From contig DPCJ01000180.1 in assembly GCA_003516705.1 (NCBI GenBank), forward strand, positions 7,668 to 22,496: a DNA stretch of 14,829 nucleotides, given 5' to 3'. The position numbers were made by a program, and so were the translations under genes. The first letter of the stretch is position 1, and each line of letters opens with the position of its first letter. This DNA comes from Prolixibacteraceae bacterium (GTDB lineage: Bacteria; Bacteroidota; Bacteroidia; Bacteroidales; Prolixibacteraceae). This document shows positions 1 to 7,219 of this stretch, piece by piece. A model generated the notes under the pieces. It worked only from the letters and a program-made list of their open reading frames with translations, had not been told where the DNA came from and searched no databases.

Positions 1-174
1 GTGGATTTAATCGCCCTGAAGCTGAATGAAAATATAAATAGCATTGAAGTGGTAAAAAGGATTAAGGATGTTTTTCCTGAACCTGTTTCGCCCGATGGCA
101 GAAGCCTGACCTGGAAAGAGCAACAAGCCGTGCCCGATAACGCAATTTTAGTAAGATGGGAAACTAATAAGTAA
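1..174 (+). CDS. C-terminal end of an unrecognised protein (partial)
   Basis: An open frame enters from the left edge and ends at a TAA at 172-174, giving 57 visible residues. The first codon in view is GTG, but nothing shows that it is a start, so I treat the gene as cut by the window. The visible tail is mixed charged and hydrophobic, with no membrane segment, signal peptide or motif that I recognise; it ends WETNK. The next gene starts 8 bases after the stop on the same strand, so the two are probably co-transcribed. No function can be given. Confidence 0.6.
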   Translation: MDLIALKLNENINSIEVVKRIKDVFPEPVSPDGRSLTWKEQQAVPDNAILVRWETNK

Positions 175-182
175 TTACAGCT

Positions 183-932
183 ATGAACATTAAACACTTT
201 AAATACCTGGTTCCGGCAATACTGATCGTTGGTTGGTATTCATGCAGTTACGAAGATTCTTCCGTTGAAGGAGACACTGAAAATGGCACGGGAGGTTCAA
301 CAGCCCGTTTCACCATAGTTGGCGATTATTTATTTACTGTTGACAATGAAAACCTGGGTATTTTTGATATTTCTTCGGCAGAAGACCCTGAGTACATAGA
401 TAAAAACTACGTGGGATTTGGCGTTGAAACGATTTCACCGTTAGGCGATAAATTGTTCTTAGGAACAAGTTCGGGGATGTATATTTACAGTATCAATACA
501 AATGGCAATCCCGAAAAGTTATCGTTTTACGAACATGTTATTGCCTGTGACCCTGTTGTTTCCGATGGAGAATTTGCTTATGTAACTTTAAGCACCGGAA
601 GGTCGGGATGCTGGCGTTCGGTGAACGAGTTGCATATAATTGATGTGAAAAATTTAAAAAATCCTCAACTTGTAAATCAATATTCTATGTCAAACCCCAA
701 AGGCCTGGCAATCAGAAATGATACCTTGTGGGTATGCGATGAAGGGTTGAAAATATTAGATGTATCTGATAAACAAAATATTGAACAACTGTATTTTTTT
801 GACGACCTTACAGCAAATGATCTTATTTTAGATGAAGATCGGGCATTGGTTATCGGCGAATCGGGTTTAATTCAGTATAAAATTGAAAATGGAACAATCA
901 AGAAACTTAGCGAAATACCGGTTGAATTATGA
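183..932 (+). CDS. LVIVD-repeat (beta-propeller-like) lipoprotein
   Basis: This is a 249-residue predicted exported protein of unknown biochemical role. Residues 1-20 form a lipoprotein-type signal (Lys-rich start, hydrophobic stretch, Cys21), although the residues before Cys21 (W-Y-S) are a poor lipobox. An acidic Ser-rich stretch follows, as is common in surface-exposed Bacteroidota lipoproteins. The body has repeats of the form strand, 'LxIFDIS/HIIDVKNLKNP/LKILDVSD', strand, at about residues 58-72, 149-165 and 188-200. This spacing is typical of LVIVD repeats, thought to build a beta-propeller. It overlaps the next gene by four bases (ATGA), so translation of the two is probably coupled and the proteins may work together at the cell surface. 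The family name is fairly secure; a binding or scaffold role is inference. Confidence 0.7.
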   Translation: MNIKHFKYLVPAILIVGWYSCSYEDSSVEGDTENGTGGSTARFTIVGDYLFTVDNENLGIFDISSAEDPEYIDKNYVGFGVETISPLGDKLFLGTSSGMYIYSINTNGNPEKLSFYEHVIACDPVVSDGEFAYVTLSTGRSGCWRSVNELHIIDVKNLKNPQLVNQYSMSNPKGLAIRNDTLWVCDEGLKILDVSDKQNIEQLYFFDDLTANDLILDEDRALVIGESGLIQYKIENGTIKKLSEIPVEL

Positions 933-1582
933 ATAAGAACATATTGAAAAAATTACTTCCTGCTTTTCTTTTGTTTTTCCCCTTGTTTATTACAGCACAA
1001 GATGTTACAGAAGAGAATTATGAACAAAAAACCATTGGAATTGGCGTGGTGCCTTTGTATGCGATTTCAAATGGAATGCGGGTAGATTTGGACTTAAGAC
1101 TGAATGATAAGAACCATTGGCTTGTGATAGCGCCGCAGGTTTATGTGAGTAATAACGCAAACTTCGACTGGGATTACAACAGCATGACCGGTGTGGGGAT
1201 AGAACTCCAGCATAAAATATTTTTAGACAGAAAAATTAAAAAGGTGAACCCTTATTTTTCTTACGGGCCTGTTTTTAACTATTTCTCTGTAAAGGATAAT
1301 GGACTGACGACCCAGGCTTTTGAAGAAGATGGGGGAAACTATATTGGACTTGCAGAGGACGAAGTGACAACAAATATTTATAAAATCGGAGGTAATTTAA
1401 TTTTTGGCTTGCACTGTTTGGTTGACAACATGTATATCGATTTTTACGCCGGAACTGGTATGCGTTTTAGCTATGATAACAAAACCACAGGCCTGCACAA
1501 ATACTATAATGACTGGTGGGGCGACATGGGCTATTCAGGAACATTGATGGTCGGTGGATTCAGGTTTGGGGTGATGTTCTGA
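929..1582 (+). CDS. Predicted outer-membrane beta-barrel protein
   Basis: This 217-residue protein has a clear Sec signal peptide: MNKNILKK, a hydrophobic core, then probable cleavage after Ala-Gln near residue 24. The mature part alternates polar and aromatic/hydrophobic residues in short strands separated by Gly/Asn/Asp turns. It ends in a terminal Phe (GVMF), as barrel proteins inserted by the BAM machinery usually do. The length would suit a barrel of about eight to ten strands. I recognise no specific family. The start overlaps the stop of the LVIVD lipoprotein gene (ATGA), which suggests a barrel plus surface lipoprotein pair. Its stop lies 11 bases from the convergent prmA stop, with no clear terminator in between. 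A porin, adhesion or envelope-sensing role cannot be told apart from sequence alone. Confidence 0.6.
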   Translation: MNKNILKKLLPAFLLFFPLFITAQDVTEENYEQKTIGIGVVPLYAISNGMRVDLDLRLNDKNHWLVIAPQVYVSNNANFDWDYNSMTGVGIELQHKIFLDRKIKKVNPYFSYGPVFNYFSVKDNGLTTQAFEEDGGNYIGLAEDEVTTNIYKIGGNLIFGLHCLVDNMYIDFYAGTGMRFSYDNKTTGLHKYYNDWWGDMGYSGTLMVGGFRFGVMF

Positions 1583-1593
1583 TCCGTCTGTTA

Positions 1594-2433
1594 TTATTGT
1601 TTTACAAAAGCTCCCAGCACCCATTTGTTTTTTTCCTTAAAACCTTTAAAATTCAGGCCAAGTTCGTGCGCTGTGTTTTTTATAATTTCCAAATCTTCGA
1701 TATAAAAACCACTCATTACAAGCACACCTCCCGGCAAAAGAACTTTTTGATAAACAGGCATATCGTGAAGCAAAACGTTCTTATGAATATTGGCTAAAAT
1801 TACATCGAAGAATTCACCTCCGAGCAAAGCGGCATCGCCCATTTTTACTTCCATGCTGGTGATTTTATTTTGTAAAGCATTTTCGGTTGCACCTTTAAAC
1901 GACCACTCGTCGATATCAATAGCCACAACACGCGCAGCGCCTTTCATCGATGACAAAATGCCAAGGATTCCGGTTCCGCAACCCATGTCAAGCACAGCTT
2001 TATTTTCCATGTTCATCTCAAGAACGAATTCCACCATCATCGAAGTGGTTTCGTGATTGCCCGTGCCAAAAGCCATGTTTGGCTCAATTACAATCTCATA
2101 TTCTGCTTTTGGAAATTCGGTATGAAATGGCGCCCTGATAACACATTCGTTGTTAATCACAAGCGGTTCGAAATAGTTCTTTTCCCACTCTTCGTTCCAG
2201 TTACAACTCTTAATCAGTTCTTTATGAACTGAAAAACTGAAATCGTTATGAAAAGCACCCAGCACAGATTCAAGTTCGTTTTCGTTAAAATCAGGCGCCG
2301 GAACAAACGCATCCAAGCCACCCTCTGTTTCAACAAAACTTTCAAACCCTGTTTCTGCTAACTGCGATGCCAGAACATCGCGTAACCACTCTTCGAAAGG
2401 CGTAATTTTTATTTCAATTTTGTAGTAATCCAT
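1594..2433 (-). CDS. prmA: Ribosomal protein L11 methyltransferase
   Basis: This is a cytoplasmic S-adenosylmethionine-dependent enzyme that trimethylates ribosomal protein L11. At 279 residues it is close to the usual size (about 290 in E. coli). The N-terminal substrate-recognition region (about 1-100) starts with MDYYKIEIKI. The catalytic Rossmann domain shows the PrmA signature GTGNHETT at 123-130, SAM-binding motif I DMGCGTGILG at 149-158, an acidic residue after strand 2 (DIDEW, 173-177), and the motif IV-like ILANIHKNV at 212-220. The ATG at 2433 is preceded by AT-rich sequence without a Shine-Dalgarno, normal for this phylum. The gene lies downstream of tpiA on the same strand with a hairpin between them, and may depend on readthrough or its own weak promoter. 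Assignment is secure. Confidence 0.95.
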   Translation of the reverse strand: MDYYKIEIKITPFEEWLRDVLASQLAETGFESFVETEGGLDAFVPAPDFNENELESVLGAFHNDFSFSVHKELIKSCNWNEEWEKNYFEPLVINNECVIRAPFHTEFPKAEYEIVIEPNMAFGTGNHETTSMMVEFVLEMNMENKAVLDMGCGTGILGILSSMKGAARVVAIDIDEWSFKGATENALQNKITSMEVKMGDAALLGGEFFDVILANIHKNVLLHDMPVYQKVLLPGGVLVMSGFYIEDLEIIKNTAHELGLNFKGFKEKNKWVLGAFVKQ

Positions 2434-2453
2434 CTTTCAGAAACTATTAAAGC

Positions 2454-2484
2454 AAAAGCCATCCGTGCTTAACGAATGGCTTTT
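2454..2484 (-). terminator. Hairpin between tpiA and prmA, probable intrinsic terminator
   Basis: Two perfectly complementary 9-base arms (AAAAGCCAT at 2454-2462 and ATGGCTTTT at 2476-2484) flank a 13-base loop, inside which CG/CG can also pair. On the - strand the stem ends in TTTT and runs into TTTGCTTTAATAG, a moderate U-tract. It sits 43 bases after the tpiA stop and 20 bases before the prmA start, so it could end most tpiA transcripts and lower prmA expression. The stem is only moderately GC-rich, so termination may be partial. Confidence 0.6.
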
Positions 2485-2527
2485 AAATATAAAACAAAAC
2501 CGGTTAGTAAAATGTATTTCTTTTGAT

Positions 2528-3286
2528 TTAAAATGCGTTGATGATCTGGATGAAATCTTCGGCTTTCAGCGATGCACCACCAATCAAACCGCCATCAACA
2601 TCTTTGTTGGCAAACAGTTCTTTTGCATTTTTTGCATTGCAGCTACCGCCGTATAAAATCGAAGTTTCTTCTGCAACAGCAGCTCCAAATTTAGCTGTAA
2701 TGGCAGCACGAATATTGGCGTGCATGTCCTGTGCCTGTTCCGATGATGCAGTAACGCCTGTTCCGATGGCCCAGATAGGTTCGTAAGCAATCACAATCTT
2801 TTTGAAATCGTCAGCCGAAAGGGTGAAAACGGTTTCTTCGAGTTGCTGTTTTACATATTCGTTGTGGGTTTCGGCCTGACGAATACTTAAAGCCTCGCCG
2901 CAGCAGAAAATCGGAGTCAATCCATTTTTAAGTGCCAAAGCCACTTTTTTGTTCAGGATTTCGCTGGTTTCGCCATAATATTCGCGGCGTTCAGAGTGAC
3001 CTAAAATTACATAATTTGCGCCCGTTGATTTCACCATTTCAGCAGAAACCTCGCCTGTAAAAGCGCCTTTTGCCTCGGCAGCACAATTCTGAGCGGCAAC
3101 GCCAACACGACTGGCATCAACGGATTCAACAACTTTGGTGATGTGTGTAAATGGTGTTCCCAAAACTACAGTTACATCTTTTGCACCTTCGTTAACCACC
3201 AGATTATTTACTGCTTTTGCAAGTTCAAAACCTTCCTGTAATGTTGTATTGCATTTCCAGTTTCCTGCTACAATTTTTTGTCTCAT
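2528..3286 (-). CDS. tpiA: Triosephosphate isomerase
   Basis: This cytoplasmic glycolytic enzyme interconverts dihydroxyacetone phosphate and glyceraldehyde 3-phosphate. The 252 residues match the usual single TIM-barrel length. All catalytic residues are visible: Asn9 and Lys11 in GNWKCN, electrophile His97 in ILGHSERR (94-101), and base Glu169 in the family signature AYEPIWAIGTG (167-177), which leads into the flexible loop 6. The phosphate-binding ends YGGS (212-215) and GGLIGGASL (232-240) are intact. The ATG at 3286 begins the canonical MRQKIVAGNWK. A good Bacteroidota-type promoter lies just upstream. Next to a sugar-utilization cluster it could help process deoxy-sugar products such as the DHAP released from rhamnulose-1-phosphate, but it is a housekeeping gene and the neighbourhood may be chance. 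Confidence 0.97.
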   Translation of the reverse strand: MRQKIVAGNWKCNTTLQEGFELAKAVNNLVVNEGAKDVTVVLGTPFTHITKVVESVDASRVGVAAQNCAAEAKGAFTGEVSAEMVKSTGANYVILGHSERREYYGETSEILNKKVALALKNGLTPIFCCGEALSIRQAETHNEYVKQQLEETVFTLSADDFKKIVIAYEPIWAIGTGVTASSEQAQDMHANIRAAITAKFGAAVAEETSILYGGSCNAKNAKELFANKDVDGGLIGGASLKAEDFIQIINAF

Positions 3287-3330
3287 TTTATTGATTTTTA
3301 GATATTTATTATTCTTTATAATTCGGATTA

Positions 3331-3359
3331 CAAATGTATAAAACGTTCAGGCATATCAA
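3331..3359 (-). promoter_or_regulatory. Candidate tpiA promoter (Bacteroidota type)
   Basis: Read on the - strand, TACATTTG (3338 to 3331) matches the phylum's -7 consensus TAnnTTTG exactly. A TTG (3359 to 3357) lies 18 bases upstream as the -33 element. Transcription would begin near 3325, giving a leader of about 40 bases before the tpiA ATG. The match and spacing are good, but no experiment supports it. Confidence 0.55.
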
Positions 3360-3401
3360 TGTTTCTGCCATTTATTTACTTTATAATTAACCATTTCTTC
3401 A

Positions 3402-3420
3402 GTTGAAAACTATTTTCAAC
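3402..3420. repeat. Inverted repeat 1, operator-like (GTTGAAAA / TTTTCAAC)
   Basis: A perfect inverted repeat has arms GTTGAAAA (3402-3409) and TTTTCAAC (3413-3420) around the 3-base spacer CTA; the half-sites start 11 bases apart, about one helical turn. No U-tract follows on either strand, so a terminator is unlikely. The same two 8-mers recur at 3533-3560. A dimeric regulator binding site is the simplest reading. It lies about 43 bases upstream of the tpiA -33 element. Confidence 0.5.
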
Positions 3421-3515
3421 CCATCGAAAAAAAAATGCAGATAGAAATATGAAACCCGGATAGTAAACGTCAAAATGTATTTATTCAGCCATATGTTAAA
3501 ACTTGAATAAATTTA

Positions 3516-3523
3516 TAATTTTG
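3516..3523 (+). promoter_or_regulatory. Possible -7 element for the MFS transporter gene
   Basis: TAATTTTG matches TAnnTTTG exactly and faces the transporter gene, but no clear TTG lies at the expected distance upstream (the nearest, at 3503-3505, is only 10 bases away). A start near 3530 would give a leader of about 130 bases and place inverted repeat 2 in its first bases. An alternative is AATATTTG at 3545-3552, with TTTG at 3520-3523 as its -33 element. Confidence 0.25.
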
Positions 3524-3532
3524 AGCAATGCT

Positions 3533-3560
3533 GTTGAAAAAACCAATATTTGTTTTCAAC
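3533..3560. repeat. Inverted repeat 2, same half-sites as repeat 1
   Basis: GTTGAAAA (3533-3540) and TTTTCAAC (3553-3560) repeat the half-sites of the 3402-3420 element exactly, here with a 12-base spacer, so that they start 20 bases apart (about two helical turns). Both right arms are followed by another C. The position is around or just after the likely transcription start of the MFS gene, which fits a repressor site. If transcribed, the arms could also form a leader hairpin. Confidence 0.5.
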
Positions 3561-3659
3561 CTCTGCGAATCGCCCGATTGCGATTTATCTGTCTTTAACC
3601 AACATAATCAAAATCAGCAATTTTTCTATGGTAATTTCAAAAACTAAAAATGCCAGCTT

Positions 3660-4943
3660 ATGAAAAGTACGAAGATTGAACCGGGGTACCTGTTTTCGAA
3701 AGGTTACACCAATTACATTTTCTTTTTATTATTCCTGCTTTATATGTTCGATTATATTGACAGGATGGTGGTGACATCGATGTTTACGCATATTGAAACG
3801 GATTGGGGTATTTCACATACACAAAGTGGTATGCTTGTTTCAGCAGTTTATTGGTCGATTGTGGCGCTGACTTTTCCAGTTTCAATTTTAGTTGACCGCT
3901 GGAGCCGTAAAAAAACCATAGGAATTATGGCGGTGTTATGGAGTTTGGCAACACTGCTGTGTGCATTTACCGGAAACTTTACACAGCTTTTTTTAGCAAG
4001 AATTCTAATTGGCGTTGGAGAGGCCGGATATGCTCCAGGGGGAACTGCAATTATTGCCGGAATTTATCCGCAGGAAAAACGCGCAAAAATGATCGGATTA
4101 TGGAATGCCTCCATTCCACTGGGAACCGCATTGGGCGTAGCTTTGGGTGGCATTATTGCAGCAACCTGGGGGTGGAAACATGCTTTTGGAATTGTGGCAC
4201 TTCCCGGTTTTATTGTTGCCGTTCTGTTCTTTTTTATCAAAGATTATAAAACCATCAACCTTACCAGCAATGCCGATTTACAAGGGAAAAAACAATTAAA
4301 AATAAAAGAGATTCTCCCTGAATTTCTGAAAAAACCATCACTCATTTACACCTATTTTGGTTTTGCTTTTGTAATTTTTGTGACCACTGCCATGATAACC
4401 TGGCTACCGCGTTATTTCCAGGAAACACTCGCAATTTCAGAAAAAGCAGCCGGCATGAAAGCCAGTTCGGTGATGGTGCTGGCTATAGTTGGCGCACCAC
4501 TTGGCGGGTTTCTATCAGACCGCTGGCGAAAATACAAGGTGAGGGCGAGGTTGTTGTTTCCTTCGCTTACAACTTCAATTTCAGCAGTTTTACTTTTTGT
4601 TGCCTTTAATTTACTAACAGGATTGCCACAATACATTTGCCTGCTTTTATTTGGCACAATGGTAACTGCCTTTATATCAGCAGCAGCGGCTGTAACACAA
4701 GATGTTGTGCATCCGGGGCTGCGTGCGGTTTCGTATTCGTTTGCTGTTATTGTTCAAAATCTGCTGGGCGCATCAACTGCTCCTGTGGTGATTGGCGCTG
4801 TTTACGATGCAACAAGTATATCAACGGCAATGTCGTTGCTGCCAATTTCACTTGTAATCGGCGCTATCCTGTTTTTCCTTGGCTCGCGTTACTACGAACA
4901 GGATTTGGCAAAGGTTGGAAAAGTGGAAATTGTGGCCGAATAG
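3660..4943 (+). CDS. MFS transporter (sugar/organic anion type)
   Basis: This inner-membrane secondary carrier has 427 residues, the usual MFS size, with a hydrophobic pattern that fits 12 helices. After a short cytoplasmic start the first helix carries FDYIDRMVV (30-38). The loop 2-3 motif A is seen as LVDRWSRKK (77-85) and repeated in the second half as GGFLSDRW (282-289). Helix 4-5 has GVGEAGYAPGG (118-128), a pattern common in the Spinster-like and anion:cation symporter branches that carry hexuronates, sugars or phosphorylated compounds. A charged central loop (about 195-225) separates the halves. It converges on the GH78 gene with a 38-base gap and has its own regulatory region. Uptake of mono- or oligosaccharides released by the neighbouring locus is a reasonable inference; the true substrate is unknown. 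Confidence 0.85.
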   Translation: MKSTKIEPGYLFSKGYTNYIFFLLFLLYMFDYIDRMVVTSMFTHIETDWGISHTQSGMLVSAVYWSIVALTFPVSILVDRWSRKKTIGIMAVLWSLATLLCAFTGNFTQLFLARILIGVGEAGYAPGGTAIIAGIYPQEKRAKMIGLWNASIPLGTALGVALGGIIAATWGWKHAFGIVALPGFIVAVLFFFIKDYKTINLTSNADLQGKKQLKIKEILPEFLKKPSLIYTYFGFAFVIFVTTAMITWLPRYFQETLAISEKAAGMKASSVMVLAIVGAPLGGFLSDRWRKYKVRARLLFPSLTTSISAVLLFVAFNLLTGLPQYICLLLFGTMVTAFISAAAAVTQDVVHPGLRAVSYSFAVIVQNLLGASTAPVVIGAVYDATSISTAMSLLPISLVIGAILFFLGSRYYEQDLAKVGKVEIVAE

Positions 4944-4981
4944 ATTATGGATTAGATTTCATTGCTCCGGTAAATTCACAT

Positions 4982-7204
4982 TCAACGAATCTCGCTGATT
5001 GTAATTTCATTTTTACCCGGATGAAGCAGAAGCGTCCTTTTGGAAGGAATTTCGTCACCATTTAAGACTGTTCTACTTTTTAATGATAATTCGATAATAA
5101 ACCTGGCAGTCATATTCGCCGGAACCATTATCTGAAATTGCTGAACAGTTGGATTAATTCTCTCGTAACTTGCTTCAATAATACCTTTTATTGTTGGCAC
5201 TTTAATCGAACTATATTTCAAATCGCTCATTTGCGGATAAATCTCAACTTCGGCAAAACCAGGTTTTTTGGGCTGAATACCCCATAAATACCTTGGTACG
5301 ATGTTGGCAGGAGCCGCTCCCCAGGCGTGATTCCAGTCCGAATTGGGTTTGTACTTCATATCCCATGCTTCCATTGCAATGGTTGAACCCACTTTTATCA
5401 TGTTGTACCAGCTGCGGTCGTGTGTGGCTGTCATCAGTTCAAGGGCATAATCTGCTTCGCCGGCATTGTAAACAGCTTCCAGCAAAAACTGTGCGCCATA
5501 AACACTGCAACCCATTCCGCGCGTTTTAATGTACGCCGCCACTTTCGGTTTGTAATCGTCGGGAACAATCCCAAATGCCAGCGGAAGCATATTGGCATGT
5601 ATCGAACCGTGGTCAGTCCCTGTTCCATCGCGGTAATAACCACCACCTTCAACCCATAGTTTTTTGTTAATGGCCCTTTTTGCTCTTTTTGCCTTTTTCC
5701 TGAACTCTCTTTCTTCATCTTTTTTGTTTAGCAACCGCGCAAATTCAGCCATTATTTCCATGTTGCGGAAATAAAAACTGTTGATTACTATATTCACCGG
5801 CATAAATTCAAAACCGTCGCGCTCGCCTTGCTGCCAGTTTTTTGGAAGTTTCCATCCTGTATCTTTTTGTGCAGGCGGCCAGTCAACAATATCGCGCACA
5901 CGTTGCGTGGTGTCGGCAAATCCCAGTTTTGCCATAAACGCACCATTCAGTTTTGGCGATTTTGTGCTGATTAAACCCCTTTCCACTTCAAGTTCCATCA
6001 GGGTCTTGTGTTTCAGAAGCTCGTAATATTTTTTAATGAGTTCGGTGTTTCCGGTGTACATGTAATCCTGATAAAAAAGCAGCGCCACATGCAATTGCCA
6101 TTCGGTGGGCCAGGTCGGATAATCCATGAAATACTCAATCGTTCTGCGGGCAATCGCATATTCGTTGTCAACTGAGTAATGGCTAAGCTGGTTGAGGTAT
6201 GCATCCGCCTCATAAGGAATCCGCTCGCGGTCACCATCGACATAAACACCCGCAAACGAGGTGGCTTTCTGCGAATATTTGCACATTTCCCAAACCTGAT
6301 TCAGAATAGTATCAGAACTTGAAAACGAACTTGTATTGTTATCGAAGTAGTTAAAATAAGCAACTTGCGTTAAATCACCTGCATTCAAATCTGAACTACA
6401 TTCAATTTCGGCATACCGAAACGGGGTAAGCACCGGAAAAGAATCGGGCAAAGCCACTGCTGCCGCGCCTGTATTTCGCTGGTCAGGAACCAGTTGAATC
6501 TGATATTTTAATTTTCCAGGCTCAACCTGAAGTTGATTTTCTGAAAAGCGGATTGTTCCTCCCGGGTTTGTATCGATTCTGCCATCAAGCAGCTTTTCGC
6601 CCAAACGAATGGTCAGTGTTTCAACCACTTTCGCTGAATAAATCAATTCAAGTGTTCCGAAAGCATCGTTACCGAAATCGGCAAAATAACTTCCGTCTTT
6701 CAGTTTCCTGAACGTAACCGGTCTTATCCTTTCAATCTGAAACCAGTTGTGCGAGGTTAGTTTTTCACCAAAAACACCTGTTTTAAATTGCTGTGGCTCT
6801 GAATATTCTGTAGGAACTCCGATGCTATCCCAAATTCTCACTTTCCAGAAATAAGTAGTTTCGGGTTTTAACGGCGCTCCTCCAAATTCAATATTTACAG
6901 AATTGCCGTCAGAAACTTTCCCACTGTCCCACACATCGCCAAAATTATCTTCAATTTTCTTTTTATCAGTAGAAACAAGGATTTGAAAAGCTTTCTGCTC
7001 AATAGCATCTTGAGGAACAATCCATCCAAATTCGGGTTGAGAATCCACAATCGAGGTAAAACGGGGTTCGCGGATGAGTTCAACGGAAAGACCCGTTGGT
7101 TTTTTCGCCGCATCGGCAACCTTGTTTTGCGATTGAATGCTGCCCGAAATCAGCAATAAAAACAGTGATACAACAAACGGTTTTAAGTAAACTTTTAGAT
7201 TCAT
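4982..7204 (-). CDS. GH78-family alpha-L-rhamnosidase
   Basis: A predicted exported glycosidase releasing terminal alpha-L-rhamnose. The 740 residues start with a signal peptide (hydrophobic 8-22, likely cut after SIQSQ). An Fn3-like rhamnosidase N-domain (about 37-143) follows, with the family-typical TYFWKVRIWD (117-126), then a beta-sandwich (about 150-290), an (alpha/alpha)6 catalytic barrel (about 290-645) and a C-terminal beta-domain. The acid-rich active-site stretch DGDRERIPYEADAY (323-336) replaces the usual DcpqRDErlGWxGDa form; Glu327 is the likely general acid. MEAWDMK (611-617) and NHAWGA (625-630) match the conserved late motifs, with Glu612 as possible base (inferred by motif). 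There is no T9SS tail, so a periplasmic location is likely. It follows the GH43 gene by 15 bases and is the last gene of the - strand cluster. Confidence 0.88.
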   Translation of the reverse strand: MNLKVYLKPFVVSLFLLLISGSIQSQNKVADAAKKPTGLSVELIREPRFTSIVDSQPEFGWIVPQDAIEQKAFQILVSTDKKKIEDNFGDVWDSGKVSDGNSVNIEFGGAPLKPETTYFWKVRIWDSIGVPTEYSEPQQFKTGVFGEKLTSHNWFQIERIRPVTFRKLKDGSYFADFGNDAFGTLELIYSAKVVETLTIRLGEKLLDGRIDTNPGGTIRFSENQLQVEPGKLKYQIQLVPDQRNTGAAAVALPDSFPVLTPFRYAEIECSSDLNAGDLTQVAYFNYFDNNTSSFSSSDTILNQVWEMCKYSQKATSFAGVYVDGDRERIPYEADAYLNQLSHYSVDNEYAIARRTIEYFMDYPTWPTEWQLHVALLFYQDYMYTGNTELIKKYYELLKHKTLMELEVERGLISTKSPKLNGAFMAKLGFADTTQRVRDIVDWPPAQKDTGWKLPKNWQQGERDGFEFMPVNIVINSFYFRNMEIMAEFARLLNKKDEEREFRKKAKRAKRAINKKLWVEGGGYYRDGTGTDHGSIHANMLPLAFGIVPDDYKPKVAAYIKTRGMGCSVYGAQFLLEAVYNAGEADYALELMTATHDRSWYNMIKVGSTIAMEAWDMKYKPNSDWNHAWGAAPANIVPRYLWGIQPKKPGFAEVEIYPQMSDLKYSSIKVPTIKGIIEASYERINPTVQQFQIMVPANMTARFIIELSLKSRTVLNGDEIPSKRTLLLHPGKNEITISEIR

Positions 7205-7219
7205 TTCATTACAATGGTT

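Larger units (their letters stand above)
3287..3659. other. 373-base divergent intergenic region (tpiA / MFS transporter)
   Basis: This AT-rich stretch without a gene holds the promoters of both flanking genes. From left to right I see a tpiA promoter (3331-3359), an inverted repeat with 8-base arms (3402-3420), a TAnnTTTG-like element facing right (3516-3523), a second inverted repeat made of the same 8-mers (3533-3560), and a small imperfect palindromic cluster around 3565-3585 (GCGAATCGC, then ATTGCGATT). An 11-codon ATG frame (3628-3663) runs into the transporter start. No RNA gene or mobile-element end was recognised. Confidence 0.7.

Noticed and set aside
3565..3585. Palindromic cluster GCGAATCGC and nearby GCGATT as a riboswitch or terminator
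   Set aside because: The stems are very short, no U-tract follows, and no known riboswitch core was recognised.
4637..5065. A 142-codon + strand frame spanning the MFS/GH78 gene ends
   Set aside because: It overlaps the MFS gene in another frame and the GH78 gene antisense; the Cys/Asn-rich translation resembles no protein.
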